Part shown: positions 60,310-64,000 of the stretch, one piece after another
Layout: every line of letters begins with the position of its first letter
Position numbering within the stretch: position 1 is the stretch's first letter
NCBI GenBank assembly: GCA_965229695.1
Contig: OZ245921.1
Coordinates: 2,356,001-2,420,000, forward strand
Direction: 5' to 3'
Source: JANSYL01 sp965229695
GTDB lineage: Bacteria; Pseudomonadota; Alphaproteobacteria; Rhodobacterales; Rhodobacteraceae
DNA: 64,000 nt
Program-made: the position numbers and the translations under genes
Notes under the pieces: generated by a model
The model's input: the letters and a program-made list of their open reading frames with translations, nothing else
Told to the model about the DNA's origin: nothing
Databases searched by the model: none

Positions 60310-60606
60310 TCACCACATGATCACCGATCCGGTGCGGCGCGCCGAGAGCCAGGCGGCGGCTTGCATATCGGTGACCAGATCGGGGTTCGCCGCCTCCCAG
60401 GCTTGGAAGGCGACCAGGGCGGCGGCCATTTGTTGATCGCGCGCCGCCGAGCCTTCGGGCGCTAAGTCGAACACGGGGGCGAAATAGCTATGCACGGCCT
60501 GGCTGCTTTGGCTGCAGGACATGACCTCCTGCATGGTGAAATGGCGAATATCCAGGATCGCGTCACAAAGGTAGAGATTGGCAAGAAGCGCGAGGAATTC
60601 CGGCAT
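60310..60606 (-). CDS. small tandem-paralogue protein B
   Basis: 98 residues, MPEFLALLANLYLCDAILDIRHF at the N-terminus, VMSCSQSSQAVHSYFAPVFDLAPEGSAARDQQ in the middle and VAFQAWEAANPDLVTDM later. It is the paralogue of the gene at 59925, with matching Cys and aromatic positions. Both are likely Rhodobacterales-specific. No catalytic motif visible; perhaps small membrane-associated proteins. Confidence 0.7.
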   Translation of the reverse strand: MPEFLALLANLYLCDAILDIRHFTMQEVMSCSQSSQAVHSYFAPVFDLAPEGSAARDQQMAAALVAFQAWEAANPDLVTDMQAAAWLSARRTGSVIMW

Positions 60607-60866
60607 GGTCTGCTCCGTCCGACTGCGGGCGGTGCTCGGGTTCGCGCAAGGGGGCGGGGGCGGCCAGGGATGGCGCGCCGCAGTTCAGCGACCGGCACCT
60701 CCCATGGATTGTTGTGGGATCAGGCTACCGGAAAACGGGTGTTTTGCGGGCAAATCGGGATCGGCGCGTTGGGATTTGCGCCCCGATCCCTATCATTTGC
60801 TTGGTATTTAAGCGGGGATGCGGAAAAATGCTGCGGTGCAGAAATTCCGCCCTGGCTTTGGCGCGG

Positions 60867-61073
60867 TTAGAGCTTGACCAGTTCCACAGCCGATGAGCGG
60901 CCATCACGGCCTTCGCGCAGCTCATAGCTGATTTTCATATTGTCGGGCAGGCCGGTCATGCCTGCGCGTTCAACGGCAGAAATATGGACAAACACGTCCT
61001 TGCCACCATCATCGGGGGCGATAAATCCAAAGCCTTTGGTGGTGTTGAACCATTTCACGGTGCCGGTGGGCAT
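60867..61073 (-). CDS. CspA-family cold-shock protein
   Basis: 68 residues, one cold-shock domain: GTVKWFNTTKGFGFIAPDD near the N-terminus carries RNP1, DVFVHISAV carries RNP2. It binds single-stranded RNA/DNA and remodels RNA structure. ATG 61073 follows GAGGAAAG; a longer frame upstream is unsupported. It shares a divergent upstream region with the ArsC-like gene. Confidence 0.93.
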   Translation of the reverse strand: MPTGTVKWFNTTKGFGFIAPDDGGKDVFVHISAVERAGMTGLPDNMKISYELREGRDGRSSAVELVKL

Positions 61074-61240
61074 CGGTCTTTCCTCTTCAAGTCTCCAGTC
61101 CCGCCCACGGGGATGCGGCGGTGTGGTGCCGCAGGGAGGAAAGTGACCATTATTCTGGCTTCTCAGTCGGGGCCGGTTCACAGGCACAACCTGCTTCACA
61201 TTGAAAAGGATGGCGTTGTATTTGCGAATTACAAGTAAAA

Positions 61241-61255
61241 CGCCTGTAACAGGCG
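61241..61255. promoter_or_regulatory. 15-bp perfect palindrome in divergent upstream region
   Basis: CGCCTGTAACAGGCG is symmetric around its central A. It lies 46 bp before the ArsC-like gene and 168 bp before the cold-shock gene, in the only region between them, so it could be an operator for either. Confidence 0.35.
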
Positions 61256-61300
61256 GGGCTTTGCCAAGAATTTGCGCGGAATGCGGGAGATTACGCCGAA

Positions 61301-61624
61301 ATGCACATCTATGGGTTGAAAAACTGCGATACCTGCCGAAAGGCCGTTAAGGAATTAACCGCGGCGGGCCGGGAGGTGGCGCTGATCGATATTCGTGCCA
61401 CGCCCTTGGATGCGGAGACCCGCGCCCGGTTTCTGGCGGCATTTGGCGAGGCGTTGGTCAACCGCCGCTCCACCACCTGGCGCGGATTGTCGGAGGAAGA
61501 CCGCGCCGCGCCGCCCGAGGCGTTATTGGCCGCGCATCCTGCGTTGATGAAGCGCCCGGTGATCGACACCGGGCAGGTTTTGTATCTGGGTTGGGATGCG
61601 ACGGTTCAGGCCGCGCTGCTCTGA
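61301..61624 (+). CDS. ArsC/Spx-family protein
   Basis: 107 residues with NCDTC near residue 8 (CXXC in the thioredoxin-like first strand) and KRPVIDTGQVLYLGWD near 86, placing it in the ArsC-related (YffB-type) family. Such proteins can reduce arsenate, but stand-alone YffB-like members are often uncharacterised, and no ars operon is near. Its 3' end overlaps the DoxX gene (opposite strand) by 19 bases. Confidence 0.85.
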   Translation: MHIYGLKNCDTCRKAVKELTAAGREVALIDIRATPLDAETRARFLAAFGEALVNRRSTTWRGLSEEDRAAPPEALLAAHPALMKRPVIDTGQVLYLGWDATVQAALL

Positions 61625-62166
61625 CGTTTGCGCAGCAGCGCATCGACCGATAGCGGCCCACCGCCGCGCAGCACGATCACCAACAGCACAAAGACCCAGA
61701 AGGCGCGCTGGTCCAGGATCGCGGAATCGGGGATGCGGTCGAACCAGCTGCCAATCGTGGTGGCATCAGCATGGTGGCCGACAATATCGACATAGCTTTG
61801 CACAAAGACCACGCCGATCATGCCCAGCGCCGCCAAGCGGCTGAAAAGGCCGATCAGCACCAGCGCGGGCAAGATGAACTCGGCCCAGGTGCCCGCCAGT
61901 GCGATCAGTTTTGGGAACAGGCCCAGCTGCGACGGGTCATAGCCCACCGCATCAAAGATGCGCGGCGTGATCTGGGTATAGGCCCCGAAGCTGAGATTGA
62001 TGAAACCGAAAAAGCCGTCGCCCAGCTTGGTCAGGCCCGCGTTCCAGTAATAAACCATCAGCGTCGCGGCAAAGACGAAGCGGGCCAGGGTGGGCATCAA
62101 GGCGGGGGCGATCTTGGCTTCGAGCGCATCGAAAACGCGATCATGGAGTGAGATGAGGGCACGCAT
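61606..62166 (-). CDS. DoxX-family membrane protein
   Basis: 186 residues, four membrane segments; RFVFAATLMVYYWNAGLTKLGDGFFGF near residues 29-55 and LAGTWAEFILPALVLIGLFSRLAALGMIGV in the middle are the DoxX pattern. In MNIO clusters a DoxX protein often accompanies DUF692 and DUF2063 genes, and this one follows them by 12 bases. Likely an inner-membrane partner. Confidence 0.88.
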   Translation of the reverse strand: MRALISLHDRVFDALEAKIAPALMPTLARFVFAATLMVYYWNAGLTKLGDGFFGFINLSFGAYTQITPRIFDAVGYDPSQLGLFPKLIALAGTWAEFILPALVLIGLFSRLAALGMIGVVFVQSYVDIVGHHADATTIGSWFDRIPDSAILDQRAFWVFVLLVIVLRGGGPLSVDALLRKRQSSAA

Positions 62167-62178
62167 GGGTTTGGTCCT

Positions 62179-62916
62179 TTAAGCGGGGTCGAGCGTCAGG
62201 GCGCCGGTGGTCAGAAAGAGGCTAAGCAAGGCCGACACATCGGCCTGCGGGGAAATGGCCAGGGTTGCCGTCATGGCCTCGGCCAGGGTGAGTTTGCCTT
62301 TCAAATGGCGAGCCAGGGGAAAGCCGCCTTCGGGCAAAAGATGCGGTTTGGGGTCAAAGCCGGGGCGGGTGATCAGCACATCCTGGGGACCGGGTTTGGG
62401 TTTCGGCGCGCCGGGTTCGGCGTTGTAGCGCCAGATGTCATAAACCGGAAAGCGCGAGGAAAAGACCAGCGTGGCGGGGGCCAGGCGTGGGCGCAGTTCC
62501 ATCACATCCGCCGGGTCATGGCCCGCCACGTTCAAGGCGGTGACGTCGGCGGCGTGATAGGATTGCCGCAACCCCAGATCCAGCCGCGCGACATCGGGCA
62601 GATAGGGCAGGTGCGCGACCTTGTCGAACCCCGCCAGAAAGCCCGGAAATTTGCCGCCATAGGTGGCCAGACGCGGGTCTTCGGGCGGGTGGGCGCGCAG
62701 GAACAGGCCCGCCATGGCCTTGAAGAAGTCGTCACCCACCAGTTTCTGCACCGTGGGAAAGCCGGTTTCCAACGCCTCGGTCAGGCTGACGGCGACATTG
62801 TTGCGGTACACGTCAAACCGTTTGCCCGCCGGGCCGCCAAAGGGGTTCTGCAACCCATCAGGCGCTGGGCGGCTGGCATCCAGCATCGCGGTGGTGAACT
62901 CGGTCTGGCTGGTCAT
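62179..62916 (-). CDS. DUF2063 protein (MNIO partner)
   Basis: 245 residues. An N-terminal helical domain (FDVYRNNVAVSLTEALETGFPTVQKLVGDDFF near residues 34-65) and LPYLPDVARLDLGLRQSYHAADV near 104 match the DUF2063 family, usually coupled to DUF692. In methanobactin and bufferin systems the partner delivers or recognises the precursor peptide for the iron oxidase. Overlaps the DUF692 gene by 4 bases, so made in step with it. Confidence 0.9.
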   Translation of the reverse strand: MTSQTEFTTAMLDASRPAPDGLQNPFGGPAGKRFDVYRNNVAVSLTEALETGFPTVQKLVGDDFFKAMAGLFLRAHPPEDPRLATYGGKFPGFLAGFDKVAHLPYLPDVARLDLGLRQSYHAADVTALNVAGHDPADVMELRPRLAPATLVFSSRFPVYDIWRYNAEPGAPKPKPGPQDVLITRPGFDPKPHLLPEGGFPLARHLKGKLTLAEAMTATLAISPQADVSALLSLFLTTGALTLDPA

Positions 62917-63773
62917 GCGGGCACCTGCGCCTCGGCCAAGATCGCGCTGGCGCGGGTGGCCTCGTCAATCAAGGTTGGCAAGGGGGGCACATCGGTATCC
63001 CATTCGATCAGCGTAGGCCGGGCCCCGCCGCGTGCAATGGTGTGGGCGTAAAGCGCCCAGACCGGATCGACCACCGCCGCGCCATGGCTATCGATCAACA
63101 GCGGGCGGCCCTGGTCATCTTCATCTTCGTCATGGCCGCCCAAATGGATCTCACCCACGCGGTCCAGCGGATAGGCGTTGATGTAATCCTGCGGCGCGTA
63201 GCCCTGATTGGTGGCCGAGACAAAGACGTTGTTCACATCCAAAAGCAGCCCGCAGCCGGTGCGCTGGCTGAGCGTGCGGAGGAATTCGACCTCCTCCATC
63301 TCGGATTCGGCAAAGGCCAGGTAGGTCGAGGGGTTTTCCAAAAGCATTTGCCGACCAACGGTTTCCTGGACCTGATCGATATGATCGGCCACGCGTGTCA
63401 GCGTGTCTTGGGTATAGGGCAGGGGCAGCAGGTCGTTGAGATACCCCACATCATGGGTCGACCAGGCCAAATGTTCGGAAAAGCTGGCCGGTTGCAGCCA
63501 GTCGCATAGGTGTTTCAGTCGGGCCAGGTGGTCGGCATCCAAAGGCCCTTCGGCCCCGATCGACAGGCCCACACCATGTACCGAGATTGGAAAGCGTTCG
63601 GCCAAGGCGCGCAGCTGCGCCAGCGGTCGGCCACCATCCCCCATGTAGTTTTCCGCATGAATTTCCAGCCAGGTGACCGGGCCATCATGGGAGATCAGAC
63701 CTTGGAAATGCTGCGCTTTGTACCCGATCCCAACCGATTGGGGCAGGTGGGATTGCGGAGAGGCGTCTAGCAT
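62913..63773 (-). CDS. DUF692 multinuclear non-heme iron oxidase (MNIO)
   Basis: 286 residues. TIM-barrel iron ligands are all visible: LEIHAENY near residue 36, SVHGVGLSIG near 64, SEHLAWS near 98, LLENPS near 143, LLLDVNNVFVSATNQG near 176, EIHLGGHDED near 208, IDSHG near 226 and LIEWD near 257. Members modify Cys or Asp residues in RiPP precursor peptides (MbnB, TglH, HvfB/BufB). It heads an operon with the DUF2063 and DoxX genes; the substrate peptide is not identified. Confidence 0.94.
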   Translation of the reverse strand: MLDASPQSHLPQSVGIGYKAQHFQGLISHDGPVTWLEIHAENYMGDGGRPLAQLRALAERFPISVHGVGLSIGAEGPLDADHLARLKHLCDWLQPASFSEHLAWSTHDVGYLNDLLPLPYTQDTLTRVADHIDQVQETVGRQMLLENPSTYLAFAESEMEEVEFLRTLSQRTGCGLLLDVNNVFVSATNQGYAPQDYINAYPLDRVGEIHLGGHDEDEDDQGRPLLIDSHGAAVVDPVWALYAHTIARGGARPTLIEWDTDVPPLPTLIDEATRASAILAEAQVPA

Positions 63774-63850
63774 GATCGGTCCAAATCGTCAGGTTTCGGT
63801 TGCGCCGCCCAAGCGAGGGACGGCTGGGGCAGCGCAACTCTAACAGAAGC

Positions 63851-64000
63851 TTAGCTGTCGCTCGACAGGGCTTCGGCCAGGGCTTCGGGCGTAATGTAGG
63901 TCGCCAGAACTTCGTCGGTCAGCGTGTCGTCATCTTCCGGCAGGTCGCGGTTGATGGCGATGTAGCCAAGCTCTTCCAGCTGATCCAGGGTCGCTGCCAT
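63851..64000 (-). CDS. partial protein upstream of MNIO operon, runs off the right edge
   Basis: The last 49 codons are visible, ending in a TAA at 63851-63853. The peptide is acidic (LPEDDDTLTDEVL, SSDS at the end) and has no cysteine. An ATG sits exactly at the edge (64000) but may not be the start. It lies 77 bp upstream of the DUF692 gene on the same strand, so it could be an operon member; the absence of Cys is unlike a bufferin-type precursor. Identity unknown. Confidence 0.4.
   Translation of the reverse strand: MAATLDQLEELGYIAINRDLPEDDDTLTDEVLATYITPEALAEALSSDS

Noticed and set aside
1..64000. tRNA or rRNA genes
   Set aside because: No cloverleaf-like T-loop signatures (GGTTCGAATCC type) or rRNA segments were seen on either strand.

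Overview
The window looks like chromosomal DNA of an alphaproteobacterium of the Rhodobacteraceae/Roseobacter group. The evidence is G+C-rich coding with dense ATGA/TGATG overlaps, an ArgP-like regulator paired with LysE, the propionyl-CoA carboxylase and methylmalonyl-CoA mutase genes, a DnaA-like Hda ATPase, ThyX, a short prolyl-tRNA synthetase, and several small proteins typical of Rhodobacterales. I found no rRNA, tRNA, CRISPR array, prophage or insertion sequence. The genus cannot be fixed from the sequence alone.

Layout. 0-10 kb: a partial TerB/DjlA-like gene, GNAT and VOC enzymes, then a run of folate and housekeeping genes (PPOX-like, 5-formyl-THF cyclo-ligase, YmdB-type phosphoesterase), an EamA transporter, two convergent SLC13/RCK permeases and a proline iminopeptidase. 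10-16 kb: YebC, the divergent lysG/lysE pair, transporters, a HAD-fold protein that has lost its catalytic aspartates, and a YdcH-like protein behind an FnrL-like site. 16.5-27.3 kb: the methylmalonyl-CoA pathway for propionyl-CoA (pccB, pccA, scpA) with a set of small genes between pccB and pccA. 27.5-35.4 kb: AI-2E permease, Hda-like ATPase, ppk1, ppx, proS. 35.4-38.7 kb: secreted trypsin-like protease, orphan BrnA-type protein and an A+T-rich two-gene module. 38.8-50 kb: carB, SMR pump, cyclopropane-fatty-acyl synthase homologue, then nlpD-like, pcm, surE, tspO-like and serS on the minus strand. 50-58.6 kb: pentapeptide membrane protein, yajC-secD-secF with TauE and Mth938-like genes, a DUF1194 protein, glyoxalase I, thyX. 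58.6-64 kb: A+T-rich DUF4238 gene, an inverted-repeat spacer, two tandem paralogous small proteins, a cold-shock protein, an ArsC-like protein, and a DoxX / DUF2063 / DUF692 (MNIO) operon that runs off the right edge.

Most of the window is ordinary core genome. The accessory signals are: the low-G+C pair at 37254-38714 (PIN-like protein plus small membrane protein), the low-G+C DUF4238 gene at 58557-59510 overlapping thyX, the MNIO operon at the right edge, two arrays of GTACA repeats spaced exactly 11 bp apart, a dispersed intergenic motif in six copies, and a GANTC-containing motif upstream of two very small envelope-protein genes. Functions are inferred from recognisable motifs and family memory only; no database search was run.
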